Assembly: GCA_015492495.1 (NCBI GenBank)
Contig: WGEY01000004.1
Span: forward strand, 1 to 39,123
Length of the DNA stretch: 39,123 nt
Source: Deltaproteobacteria bacterium
GTDB lineage: Bacteria > Desulfobacterota > GWC2-55-46 > DRQE01
Direction: 5' to 3'
Made by a program: the position numbers and the translations under genes. Position 1 is the first letter of the stretch. Every line of letters begins with the position of its first letter. The notes below the pieces were generated by a model. That model was not told the origin of the DNA. It saw only the letters and a list, made by a program, of their open reading frames with translations, and searched no databases. Shown piece by piece: positions 15,922-24,337 of this stretch.

Positions 15922-16864
15922 AAGTCTCGAAGGGTACAAAATTCTGGTAACAGGCTCGTCCGGGTTCATAGGGCGCGCCCTTGTAAAGGGCCTCTTGGAG
16001 CGTGGTGCGTCGGTAGTCGGGGTGGACCTCCGTCCTTGTTCCGAGCCGATGCCCGGCACGGTCCCGGAAGCTGCTTACCGTTTTGTCCACGGTCCCTTTT
16101 CCGGAGTGGAAGGAGAAGCGGCCAGGGCGTTGGGCCGGTCCCCTAGACGGCCCGCGGCCGTCTTCCACATGGCCGGGATGGTCAATACCCGCAGCTGCAA
16201 CATGGATCCGCAGAGGGCCTTTGAAACCAACGTGGCGTTGACGATGACGGCACTGGAGTTTTGCAGGAGGAACAATGTGGAAAGGTTCGTCTTCCCGTCG
16301 ACCGGGCTGGTCTACGGTGACGGTCTCGGTCGCCCGGCCACCGAGGGTGATCCGGCCGTGGCCCGCGATGTCTATACCGCCACGAAGCTCGCATCCGAGC
16401 AGATGATACGCGGCTACGCATCAAGCTACGGGCTTGCGGCTGTCACGGCCCGCCTGAGTAATGTCTACGGACCCGGCAGTCCTCCCGACACGGTTGCAGG
16501 CGCCATATTGAAGCAGGTACGGGAAGGCGGGGACGTTGTTTTGCGGGACCTCTCGCCGGTGAGGGACTTCATACGCATCGACGACGTCGTGGACGGCCTC
16601 GTTGCGCTGCTCGTATCGATGGATGGCCCGGGATGCCGTATCGTCAATCTGTCGACCGGGGTGGGAACGTCGGTAAGAGGGCTTGCCGAGTCGATGTGCA
16701 GGGCGGCCTCGGTCCCGCTGAAGAGGATTCGATCCGCGGCTTCGCAGCCCCGCAGGATCTCAAGCCTCGTGCTCGACAACAGCCTTCTCGTTCAACGCAC
16801 GGGATGGAGGCCAAGGTATCTGCTTAACGGTGATGCACAGTCGACCACGGAGATGTGCTGCTGA
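15905..16864 (+). CDS. NAD-dependent sugar epimerase/dehydratase (extended SDR)
   Basis: A 319-residue extended SDR overlapping the NeuB-type gene by 17 bp. The NAD loop is VTGSSGFIGRAL (about 15-26). The active site is PSTGLVYGDG, with YTATK giving the YxxxK pair. NVYGPGSPPDTV and RDFIRIDDVVDGLV are UDP-glucose 4-epimerase-like. The C-terminal end is short. It is followed within 4 bp by the NeuC/LegG gene, so it probably supplies or edits a nucleotide sugar. Specificity cannot be read. Confidence 0.8.
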   Translation: MISAIESLEGYKILVTGSSGFIGRALVKGLLERGASVVGVDLRPCSEPMPGTVPEAAYRFVHGPFSGVEGEAARALGRSPRRPAAVFHMAGMVNTRSCNMDPQRAFETNVALTMTALEFCRRNNVERFVFPSTGLVYGDGLGRPATEGDPAVARDVYTATKLASEQMIRGYASSYGLAAVTARLSNVYGPGSPPDTVAGAILKQVREGGDVVLRDLSPVRDFIRIDDVVDGLVALLVSMDGPGCRIVNLSTGVGTSVRGLAESMCRAASVPLKRIRSAASQPRRISSLVLDNSLLVQRTGWRPRYLLNGDAQSTTEMCC

Positions 16865-16868
16865 GGCT

Positions 16869-18059
16869 ATGAACGATAAGAGAAGGATAGCCGTTTTCAC
16901 CGGAAACCGTGCCGAGTACGGGCTGCAGTATCCGATACTTAAAGCCATACGCAGTCACCCGTCGCTGGACTATCGTCTCCTCGTCTCAGGGGCCCATCTC
17001 GACGAGGACTTCGGCTACACGGTGCGGGAGATAGAAAAGGACGGCTTCGAGGTCCACGGCGAGGTCAGGATAGAGGCGGACGGCGACAGCCTCCTTTCGA
17101 CCGCGCGGGCCATAAGCTCCGGCATCCGTAGCCTCAGCACGCTCTTGAATGAGGTAAGACCCGACTTCATGGTCGTCTATGCCGACCGATACGAGGGGTT
17201 TGCAGCGGTGGTAGCCTCCAGCCAGATGAACATCCCGACGGCCCACGTAGAGGGCGGAGACCTTACCGTAGGCGGTGCGCTCGATGATTCGGTGAGGCAT
17301 GCTATGACAAAGCTCGCGCACCTGCATTTTACGACGAACGAGGAGGCGGCCGAACGCGTGCTGTGCCTCGGTGAGGAGCCCTGGAGGGTCTTCAATGTAG
17401 GTTCGCCAGCGCTCGACCTTATAGCAGACGGCGACTACGCATCACCGGATGAGATATACCGCAGATACCGCCTCGATCCCGCTATGCCGGTCGTCATATT
17501 CACCCAGCACTCGGTGACGACCGAGTACGACAGGGCGGCCGAGCAGGTGAGGCCGTCCATCGAGGCGTTGAAGATACTTGCACGGGAGGGTTGCCAGGTG
17601 ATCATCACGTATCCGAACAACGACGCCGGCGGTCGTCGCATAGTAAAGGAGATAGAGCTCTTAGCGGCTGAAACGCCGCCGGGGATCCGGGTTTACAAAA
17701 GCCTCGGCCGTTACGACTACCACGGCATGCTGAACGTCTGCGGCAGGGCCGGAAGGGGCGTGTGCGTGGGCAACTCATCGAGCGGCATAAAGGAGACGCC
17801 TGGGCTCGGGTGTCCCGTGGTCAATATCGGCTCCCGGCAGAACGGCAGGCTCAGGGCCGACAACGTGATAGACGTTGGTTACAGGACGGACGAGATAGTC
17901 TCGGCCGTTCGAAAGGCCCTGAACGACGAGGGGTTCCGTGCCAGATGCAGGACCGCCAGGAACCCCTACGGTGCGGGCAACGCGGGAAGGCGGATCGCCG
18001 ACGTCCTGGCGACCGTGGACATAAACCTTGCGTTGTTGCAGAAGAAGATGACCTATTGA
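16869..18059 (+). CDS. legG: hydrolysing NDP-sugar 2-epimerase, NeuC/LegG type
   Basis: The protein has 396 residues from ATG 16869 (MNDKRRIAVFTGNRAEYG), which has GAGG close upstream; the frame extends back to 16830 inside the preceding gene. The N-terminal TGNRAEYGLQYPIL, SGAHLDEDFG and YADRYEGFAA mark the NeuC subgroup rather than WecB. The C-terminal donor site has VGNSSSGIKETPGLGCPVVNIG and RQNGR. The enzyme removes the nucleotide from UDP-GlcNAc (NeuC) or a 2,4-diacetamido-trideoxy sugar nucleotide (LegG) while inverting C2. The next genes (PtmE type, LegB) make the LegG reading likelier. No missing residues were noticed. Confidence 0.9.
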   Translation: MNDKRRIAVFTGNRAEYGLQYPILKAIRSHPSLDYRLLVSGAHLDEDFGYTVREIEKDGFEVHGEVRIEADGDSLLSTARAISSGIRSLSTLLNEVRPDFMVVYADRYEGFAAVVASSQMNIPTAHVEGGDLTVGGALDDSVRHAMTKLAHLHFTTNEEAAERVLCLGEEPWRVFNVGSPALDLIADGDYASPDEIYRRYRLDPAMPVVIFTQHSVTTEYDRAAEQVRPSIEALKILAREGCQVIITYPNNDAGGRRIVKEIELLAAETPPGIRVYKSLGRYDYHGMLNVCGRAGRGVCVGNSSSGIKETPGLGCPVVNIGSRQNGRLRADNVIDVGYRTDEIVSAVRKALNDEGFRARCRTARNPYGAGNAGRRIADVLATVDINLALLQKKMTY

Positions 18060-18071
18060 GCGGTGCCTGAG

Positions 18072-19130
18072 ATGAAGGAGTTCAAGGAGTTTGATGTAAA
18101 AGCGAGTTGTGTCGACGAGTCGCTCTCCGTGCGCGAGTGCATGCGGATCATAGACCGGAACAAGCAGGGGATCGCGCTTGTCGTGGACAAGGACGGCAGG
18201 CTCGTCGGGACCGTGACGGACGGTGACATACGGCGCTTTACGCTCGCCGGGCGGTCCATAGATGAGCCGGTCTCGAGCGTTATGTGGACAAACCCGCTGA
18301 CCGCTCCGGTCGGCACACCGGAAAGTGAGCTCAAGGAGTTGATGAACAGGCATCTCATAAGAAACATTCCACTGCTGGACATGGACGGGCGTCCGCAGAG
18401 GATCGTGAACATGATGGACTTCATCGGCAAGGAGGAGACAGGGGTGTCAGCGGTCGTGATGGCAGGCGGCGAGGGCAGGCGTCTCAGGCCCATAACGGAC
18501 ACCATCCCCAAGTCGCTCGTAAAGGTAGGTGACCGGCCTGTTCTGGAGGACATAATCATCTCGCTCGCAAGGGCCGGCATAGTGGACATCTACATATCGC
18601 TGAACTACATGGCCGACCTCATAGAGGAGTACTTCAACGACGGTTCAAGGTACGGCGTAAGGATACGCTACCTCAGGGAAGATAAAAAGCTCGGGACCGT
18701 GGGACCGCTGACGCTGCTGCCTGAGCCCCTCCGCTCACCGCTTCTCGTCATGAACGGAGACGTCGTAACCAGGGCGAACTTACTGAGGCTCATAGACTTC
18801 CACAGGGAGCACAGGTGCGTCATGACGGTCGCTGCAACGCAGTACAAGTTCGACGTCCCTTACGGGGTTATAAACACCACAGGACATTACCTTCTCGGGA
18901 TAGAGGAAAAACCGAGACAGAAGTTCCTTTGCAATGCAGGTATCTACATGGTCAATGCCGAGGTGATTCCCTTGATCCCGGCATACACCAAGTTCAACAT
19001 GACCGACCTCATACAGGAGGTCGTAAGGAGGGGGCTTCCCATTACGACCTTTCCCATACACGAATACTGGATAGACATAGGTCAGATGGAGGACCTCGAA
19101 AAGGCGCAGAACGACATCGGCGGATGTTAG
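18072..19130 (+). CDS. ptmE: CBS-pair nucleotidyltransferase, PtmE type
   Basis: The protein has 352 residues from ATG 18072; GTG 18063 is an alternative and neither has a strong SD. Two CBS domains fill about 1-117, with VGTVTDGDIRR in the first. The rest is a sugar-phosphate nucleotidyltransferase, starting with AVVMAGGEGRRLRPITDTIPK (split motif at about 127-147) and followed by PLLVMNGDVVT and EEKP. This CBS plus NTP-transferase order is that of Campylobacter PtmE, which makes GDP-glucosamine for legionaminic acid, so a GDP-linked pathway is suggested. The CBS pair may bind an adenosine or nucleotide ligand and regulate activity. A similar CBS pair is fused to the dehydrogenase at 24338. 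Confidence 0.85.
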   Translation: MKEFKEFDVKASCVDESLSVRECMRIIDRNKQGIALVVDKDGRLVGTVTDGDIRRFTLAGRSIDEPVSSVMWTNPLTAPVGTPESELKELMNRHLIRNIPLLDMDGRPQRIVNMMDFIGKEETGVSAVVMAGGEGRRLRPITDTIPKSLVKVGDRPVLEDIIISLARAGIVDIYISLNYMADLIEEYFNDGSRYGVRIRYLREDKKLGTVGPLTLLPEPLRSPLLVMNGDVVTRANLLRLIDFHREHRCVMTVAATQYKFDVPYGVINTTGHYLLGIEEKPRQKFLCNAGIYMVNAEVIPLIPAYTKFNMTDLIQEVVRRGLPITTFPIHEYWIDIGQMEDLEKAQNDIGGC

Positions 19131-19139
19131 GGGGTGCTT

Positions 19140-20138
19140 ATGAGCGGTTACTGGAGCAACAAAAAGGTGCTTGTAACAGGGGCCGGAGGTTTCATAGGGA
19201 GCTACCTTACGGAGAGGCTCGCCCGAGCGGGGGCGAGGGTCAGGGGCTTCGTTCATTACAATTCCCTCGGCCGCTGGGGATGGCTCGACCGGATTGGGGC
19301 TGAGCTGATGGACGATATCGAAGTCTTTGCCGGTGACGTACGCGACCAGAACCGTGTCTTCGAGGCGGTGGATGGGATGGAGGTCGTCTTTCACCTCGCA
19401 AGCCTCATCGCCATCCCGTACAGTTACCACGCCCCCGACAGCTACGTTCAGACAAACGTAGGGGGTGCGTTGAACATACTCAACGCCTGTCGCAGGAGCG
19501 GGGTCGAGCGGGTCGTCCACACCTCCACCAGCGAGGTCTACGGCACGGCCCGTTACGTGCCCATCGACGAAGACCATCCCCTTCAGGCCCAATCTCCGTA
19601 TTCGGCCTCGAAGATAGGCGCCGACATGCTTGCGGAGAGCTTCCACCGCTCCTTCGACCTGCCGGTTGTGATCGTCCGGCCCTTCAACACCTTCGGCCCG
19701 CGCCAGTCGGAGAGGGCCGTGATCCCTACGATCATAAGCCAGATCGTCTCCGGCACAGACGAACTCAGCCTCGGCTCACTCGCACCGACAAGGGACTTCA
19801 ACTACGTCGAGGACACGGTGGATGGTTTCTTGAAGCTTGCAGTGTGTGACAGAGCGGTCGGCCAGGTCGTCAACATAGGCTCCGGCAGGGAGGTCTCCAT
19901 TGGCGAGCTGGCGGAGAAGATAATGGATATTGCGGGAAGAAGGATAGTTATAAGGGAAGAGTGCGAGCGCAAGAGGCCTGAAAAGAGCGAGGTGGACCGG
20001 CTTATGTGTGACAACACGCGCGTAAGGCGGTGGACCGGTTGGGAACCGACTCACACGCTCGAAGACGGGCTCATCAAGACCTTTGAATGGATCTTCAGGA
20101 ACCAAAGTGGATTCAGGCCCGGTATGTACGCTGTTTAG
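19140..20138 (+). CDS. legB: NAD-dependent 4,6-dehydratase, LegB type
   Basis: The protein has 332 residues from ATG 19140, with GGGGG five bases upstream. It is an extended SDR very like LegB: KKVLVTGAGGFIGSYLTE, then FVHYNSLGRWGWLD (the LegB-specific segment after the second strand). TSTSEVYGTARYVPIDEDHP gives the dehydratase Glu and YSASK the Tyr/Lys pair. RPFNTFGPRQSERAVIP and RDFNYVEDTVDGF follow. It converts GDP- or UDP-GlcNAc to the 4-keto-6-deoxy intermediate. It sits directly after the PtmE-type gene, as expected for a legionaminic pathway. A double hairpin lies after its stop. Confidence 0.88.
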   Translation: MSGYWSNKKVLVTGAGGFIGSYLTERLARAGARVRGFVHYNSLGRWGWLDRIGAELMDDIEVFAGDVRDQNRVFEAVDGMEVVFHLASLIAIPYSYHAPDSYVQTNVGGALNILNACRRSGVERVVHTSTSEVYGTARYVPIDEDHPLQAQSPYSASKIGADMLAESFHRSFDLPVVIVRPFNTFGPRQSERAVIPTIISQIVSGTDELSLGSLAPTRDFNYVEDTVDGFLKLAVCDRAVGQVVNIGSGREVSIGELAEKIMDIAGRRIVIREECERKRPEKSEVDRLMCDNTRVRRWTGWEPTHTLEDGLIKTFEWIFRNQSGFRPGMYAV

Positions 20139-20145
20139 GCATGCC

Positions 20146-20193
20146 TTGAAGATGCACTCGCGATGCATCTTCCCCGTGGCTTGCTGCGGGGAG
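20146..20193 (+). repeat. double hairpin between legB and the capsule-type gene
   Basis: GAAGATGCA (20148-20156) pairs perfectly with TGCATCTTC (20164-20172) around a 7-base loop. Next, TCCCCGTGG (20171-20179) pairs with CTGCGGGGA (20184-20192) with two G-U pairs and a CTTG loop. The two stems share at most two bases. No T-run follows, so it is not a standard terminator; it could be an RNA-processing or REP-like element. The next gene's SD (GGAGG, 20202-20206) is free. Confidence 0.5.
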
Positions 20194-20216
20194 CTTCAAC
20201 CGGAGGATTTCTTTGA

Positions 20217-21803
20217 ATGAACGCAATTTTTCTTACACAGAGCACCAGCCTCGGGATGTTCTTCAGGCTCATGGAGGCCCTCAGGGAACCGCTCGGGCTT
20301 GAAAGGGTGGGCTTCTATGTCACGGATTCGGTGGAGTATGAGAGGTTCGCGCATAACTGCCCCGAGATCGAGTCGGGCGAGTACCGGGTGCTGAAGGAGT
20401 GGGAGATACTCAGGGCCGCCTCCGGCAGGGAGCCTGACATGGAGCTCATAAGAAGCTATGAGTCCGAGATAGGCGACCCCGACCTCTGGGGGGCCGTGGT
20501 ATGCGACAGGTGGCTGTCCCTCGGCAGGCGCTGCATTTACCGCCAGGACTACGGAAGGAGGTATACGCACGGTGAACTGCTCGCCATCCTGTCGGAGGGG
20601 CTTTTACGTATCGACCGCTTTCTCGACGAGGTGAAGCCGCATGTAATATTTTCGTTCATATGCGTCACATTCGGGGAGTACATAACATACCTCATGTCAC
20701 GCTCGCGCGGGATACCATTTCTTAATCTCCGGCCGACCCGGATCAGGGACTTCGTCGTCTTTGCCGAAGGCATATTCGAGCCGTCGAGGTACCTTGTGGA
20801 TCGATACTGCGACTACCGGAAGGGCAGGGGCGGGGAACGCTGGCTCAGGGAGGCTGTACAGTACATTGATTCGGTAAGGACCGGGCACGCGATGTACGAG
20901 GGGGTGATACCGCCGTCGAGAAGGGCCCCGAGGGTCGTCAAAAGCGGAAGATCCCTGTATTCAAGGACCATGGACAAGCTGAGGCACACCGGCGGCTATC
21001 TCATGGGAAGGTACCGCAACGACAACCAGTACCCCGGCGTATGGAGTCCGCTCCTCTACAGGAGTTTCATAAACCCCCTGAGGGGCGCCTATACCAATGC
21101 GGTGCTCCGGAAGCACCACCTGACCGAAAGGGACCTCGACGGCATGGAGTACGTCTTTTACCCATTGCACAAGGAGCCCGAGGTTACCATGATGGTTTAC
21201 AGCAGGCGTTACCTAAACCAGGTGGAAGTGGTGAGGAACTTCGCCTCCAGCATACCGGTGGGGATGAAGCTTGTGGTAAAGGAGCATCCCGCCTCGGTGG
21301 GGTGGCGTTCGCCCGGATTCTACCGCAAGCTCCTGGACATACCGAATGTTTGCATCGCAGAGCCTTCAATTGTGTCAAAAAGGCTGATAGAGAATGCCAG
21401 GCTCGTGGCCATAACAGCCGGATCCATAGGGCTCGAATCGCTGCTCCTCGGGAAGCCGGTCGTAAGCCTGGGGAACTGTCCCTTCAATATCCTGCCGGAC
21501 TCCATGATACGCAACGTCAAGATCCTCGAAGGGCTCGGCGAGGAGGTTTCCGCTCTGTTGAACGGCTACAGTTACGACGAGGGGGCGATGAAGAGTTACG
21601 TCGCCGCCGTGATGGATTGCGGTACGAGGGTTAACCTCTACTCCATGCTCTTGGGCAAACGCGGCGTATACAGTGTCGACCCCGCCCCTGTCGGGATCGA
21701 GGATGAGATCGGGAAGCTGGCAAAGTACGCGGTAAGGCGCGTCAGAGAAGAAAGCGCAGCGCAAGGGGTCGGATCAGGCGAATGGAAGACAGGATCACGA
21801 TAG
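20217..21803 (+). CDS. capsule/surface polysaccharide biosynthesis protein, putative GT-B transferase
   Basis: The 528-residue protein resembles the capsule-synthesis (KpsS/LipB-like) family. Its C-terminal half has VFYPLHKEPEV, MKLVVKEHPASVGWRSPGF, VCIAEPS and AGSIGLESLLLGKPVVSLG, the order seen in GT-B enzymes of this group that bind a CMP-sugar. The N-terminal half (about 1-250) has Rossmann-like strands (IFLTQSTSLG, VIFSFICVTFGEYITY) and is less conserved. Being between legB and a NeuB-type synthase, it is a candidate nonulosonic acid transferase. That is an inference. It overlaps the next gene by 22 bp. ATG 20217 has GGAGG ten bases upstream. Confidence 0.65.
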   Translation: MNAIFLTQSTSLGMFFRLMEALREPLGLERVGFYVTDSVEYERFAHNCPEIESGEYRVLKEWEILRAASGREPDMELIRSYESEIGDPDLWGAVVCDRWLSLGRRCIYRQDYGRRYTHGELLAILSEGLLRIDRFLDEVKPHVIFSFICVTFGEYITYLMSRSRGIPFLNLRPTRIRDFVVFAEGIFEPSRYLVDRYCDYRKGRGGERWLREAVQYIDSVRTGHAMYEGVIPPSRRAPRVVKSGRSLYSRTMDKLRHTGGYLMGRYRNDNQYPGVWSPLLYRSFINPLRGAYTNAVLRKHHLTERDLDGMEYVFYPLHKEPEVTMMVYSRRYLNQVEVVRNFASSIPVGMKLVVKEHPASVGWRSPGFYRKLLDIPNVCIAEPSIVSKRLIENARLVAITAGSIGLESLLLGKPVVSLGNCPFNILPDSMIRNVKILEGLGEEVSALLNGYSYDEGAMKSYVAAVMDCGTRVNLYSMLLGKRGVYSVDPAPVGIEDEIGKLAKYAVRRVREESAAQGVGSGEWKTGSR

Positions 21804-22837
21804 GCACAAGGTCGGTCGGCCGCGGCTGCCCGGTCTTTGTCGTGGCAGAGGCCGGCATAAACCACAACGGCGACCTCGAGACCGCGATGGAGCTTGTGAG
21901 ATCCGCCGCGGTTGCGGGTGCGGATTGCGTGAAGTTCCAGACCTTCAGGGCCGAATGCGTTGTGACCAGAGGGGCGCCGAAGGCCGTCTATCAGGTCGAG
22001 ACGACCGGCCGCTCGGGAAGCCAACTCGAGATGTTGAGGCAATGCGAACTTGAACCTGATGCCTTCAGGGGGCTTAAGGCATATGCTGAAGAGCTCGGCA
22101 TGGTCTTTCTGTCGACACCTTACAACTTCGAAGACATAGAGCTTCTGGAGGATATAGGGGTCGCGGCGTACAAGGTGGCGTCGGGACAGATTGTGGAGCA
22201 TCCATTTCTCAGGAAGATCGCACGCACAGGCAAACCGGTCATACTTTCAACCGGCATGGCGACACTCGCCGAGGTGGATGCGGCACTGAGGGTGATGGTG
22301 GACGAGGGGGGTGGCGGGGTGGTTCTGATGCAGTGTACGACCGATTACCCCTCGCGCATGGAGGATGCGAACCTCAAGGTGATAAGGACGTTTATGGAGA
22401 CCTTCGGGTGTCCTGTCGGCTATTCGGACCACACCATCGGTATGGAAGCTGCCGTTGCCGCGGTGGCCCTAGGCGCAAGCGCCGTGGAGAAGCACTTTAC
22501 GCTCGACAGGGCGCTTCCCGGTCCGGACCACTCCTCGTCGGTTGTGCCGGCGGAACTCGAGATGTTCGTCCAGTGTATACGCCGAACCGAGCGTGCACTC
22601 GGCAACGGACGCAAGGAACCCTCCGGGGCCGAAAGGGCCAACGCCGCGGCCATGAGGCGCAGTATAACGGCTGCGCGTGACATACGGAGAGGCGAGGTCA
22701 TAACGGAAGGGCACCTCATCTTCAAGCGGCCGGCGACCGGGCTTTCACCGGCGTTCTACGACGCCGTTGTCGGAAAGAGGGCTGCAAGGGACATACATGC
22801 GGATGACGTCTTTGAGATGGACATGATCGAATGGTAG
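21782..22837 (+). CDS. legI: nonulosonic acid synthase, NeuB/LegI family (2)
   Basis: The 351-residue PEP-dependent synthase has all expected motifs. FVVAEAGINHNGD (about 19-31), ADCVKFQTF, STPYNFEDIELL, YKVASGQI, STGMATLAE, GYSDHTIGMEAAVAAVALGA (split across two strands) and EKHFTLDRALPGPDH are present. The SAF domain has intact MRRSI and FKRPATGLSP. The sequence QTFRAECVV and the neighbours (NeuD-type, aminotransferase, CMP-synthetase) fit the LegI subgroup. It would join the 6-deoxy-diacetamidomannose product of LegG with PEP. NeuB or PseI specificity cannot be excluded by eye. It overlaps both neighbouring genes. Confidence 0.9.
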   Translation: MEDRITIGTRSVGRGCPVFVVAEAGINHNGDLETAMELVRSAAVAGADCVKFQTFRAECVVTRGAPKAVYQVETTGRSGSQLEMLRQCELEPDAFRGLKAYAEELGMVFLSTPYNFEDIELLEDIGVAAYKVASGQIVEHPFLRKIARTGKPVILSTGMATLAEVDAALRVMVDEGGGGVVLMQCTTDYPSRMEDANLKVIRTFMETFGCPVGYSDHTIGMEAAVAAVALGASAVEKHFTLDRALPGPDHSSSVVPAELEMFVQCIRRTERALGNGRKEPSGAERANAAAMRRSITAARDIRRGEVITEGHLIFKRPATGLSPAFYDAVVGKRAARDIHADDVFEMDMIEW

Positions 22838-23463
22838 ATAGGGTCATAGTTGTGGGCGCAGGCGGTCATTGCAGGGTTGTGTTGTCGATACTGCGCAACG
22901 ATGCGAGGTTTGAGGTCGCAGGCATTGCCGATAGAGACGCCGCCTCCCTGGGTGAGGAGATATCCGGCAGCACCGTGCGGTACACCTGGGACGACTTTGA
23001 AGGTATCTACAGGAGCGGAATAAGACACGCCGTCATAGCGGTGGGTGACAACGCGGAGAGAAGGAGGCTTTATTCGAGGCTTAGGGAGACGGGGTTTGAA
23101 GTACCGACCATAGTGCATCCCACGGCATTGGTGGAGAGTGACGCGGAGGTGGACAGGGGATGCGTCATCTGCATGGGCGCCAGGATTGGCCCCATGGTGT
23201 CCGTAGGAGAGAACTGTGTTGTGTACACGGGGACGATACTCGATCATGAAACCAGGCTCGGCCGCGACGTCTTCATAGCACCCGGCTGCACCATAGCCGG
23301 CAGGGTGACCGTGGGGGACAGGAGCTTCATAGGGCTGGGCAGTACGGTGAAAGAGAAGGTCACGATAGGTACGGACGTCGTCGTAGGCGCAGGCTCCGTG
23401 GTGGTCGGAGACGTTCCGGACGGCTGTGTCGTGGCCGGGGTTCCTGCGAGGAGTCTCAAGTGA
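22831..23463 (+). CDS. neuD: NeuD/PglD-type sugar O/N-acyltransferase
   Basis: A 210-residue left-handed beta-helix acyltransferase. The N-terminal PglD-type domain begins VIVVGAGGHCRVVLSIL. Hexapeptide repeats fill about 85-205 (VVYTGTILDHETRLGRDVFI, AGRVTVGDRSFIGLG, VVVGAGSVVVGDVPDG as separate turns). The His in LDHE is the likely catalytic base. In legionaminic loci the equivalent (LegH) N-acetylates the 4-amino sugar; in sialic acid loci NeuD O-acetylates. Position after the LegI-type gene favours a LegH role. It overlaps the previous gene by 7 bp and the next by GTGA. Confidence 0.87.
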   Translation: MVDRVIVVGAGGHCRVVLSILRNDARFEVAGIADRDAASLGEEISGSTVRYTWDDFEGIYRSGIRHAVIAVGDNAERRRLYSRLRETGFEVPTIVHPTALVESDAEVDRGCVICMGARIGPMVSVGENCVVYTGTILDHETRLGRDVFIAPGCTIAGRVTVGDRSFIGLGSTVKEKVTIGTDVVVGAGSVVVGDVPDGCVVAGVPARSLK

Positions 23464-24335
23464 TATTCATCTCCTCTTCAGCGGTGAAGGCCGGGGATAT
23501 GGAGGGCTGTCTCGACGAGCTGGTGAAAGCCGGGTTCAGGAACATCGAGCTGAGCGGCGGGACGAGGTTCAACGGGGATCTTTCTGAGATGCTTACGGGT
23601 TACAGACAGAGGTATTCGCTCAATTTTCTCGTCCACAACTACTTTCCGCCGCCTGAAGACGACTTCGTTCTGAATATCGCGAGCACGGACGAGGCGGTGA
23701 GAACGAGGAGCGTGGAGTTCGTCAAAACGAGCATCGAGCTGGCCCGCAGACTCGGATCACACCTTTACACAGTGCACGCGGGATACACGAGGAACTTAAG
23801 CCCGGGTACCGACGGCCGTTTTGTTGTGGACCGTTCCGACGGGACGGGGAGCGGGGAGGCGGAAAGGATCATGCTCCGTTCCATGGCCGAGATCGAAGGG
23901 CATGCGGCCAGGTTCAATGTGAGGGTCGGCGTGGAGAACCTCTTTCCGGTCGAGGAGGCGCAGGATGCCTCGCTCATGTGCACGCCGGTGCAGATACTCG
24001 GGTTTCTCGATTCAGAGGTAGGCAAGAAGACGGGACTCCTTCTCGACCTCGCACACCTCGAAATCTCATCGAGGATACTCTGCTTCGACAGGGACGGGCT
24101 CGTAGACGCCCTCAGGCTGGGATACCGCGACAGTATAGTGGGGCTGCACCTGTCGGCCAATGACGGACGGAGCGATCTGCACGGCTTGTTGCCGCCGGGA
24201 AGCTGGCAGCTCGAGGCCGCGGCAAGCCTATGGTCCGCCGGGTTGCCGGTGACCTTGGAGTGCAGGGCAGTGGGGGGGGATAAGGCGTTTGAACAATACC
24301 GGATGGTCAAAGATTGCCTGGAAGGGAGTGGTTGA
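23460..24335 (+). CDS. TIM-barrel sugar isomerase/epimerase-like protein
   Basis: A 291-residue protein of the xylose isomerase-like (AP_endonuc_2) fold. GTG 23460 overlaps the previous stop (GTGA). Family strands are seen in order: FISSSAVKAGDMEGCLDELVKAGFRNIEL (two segments), FLVHNYFPPPED, LYTVHAGYTRNL, VGVENLFP with a metal-ligand Glu, TGLLLDLAHLEI and VTLECRA. His and Glu/Asp residues at strand ends fit a divalent metal site. No standard step of legionaminic or sialic acid synthesis needs such an enzyme, so it may give an isomer or feed a side branch. Specific function unknown. Confidence 0.75.
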   Translation: MIFISSSAVKAGDMEGCLDELVKAGFRNIELSGGTRFNGDLSEMLTGYRQRYSLNFLVHNYFPPPEDDFVLNIASTDEAVRTRSVEFVKTSIELARRLGSHLYTVHAGYTRNLSPGTDGRFVVDRSDGTGSGEAERIMLRSMAEIEGHAARFNVRVGVENLFPVEEAQDASLMCTPVQILGFLDSEVGKKTGLLLDLAHLEISSRILCFDRDGLVDALRLGYRDSIVGLHLSANDGRSDLHGLLPPGSWQLEAAASLWSAGLPVTLECRAVGGDKAFEQYRMVKDCLEGSG

Positions 24336-24337
24336 CG

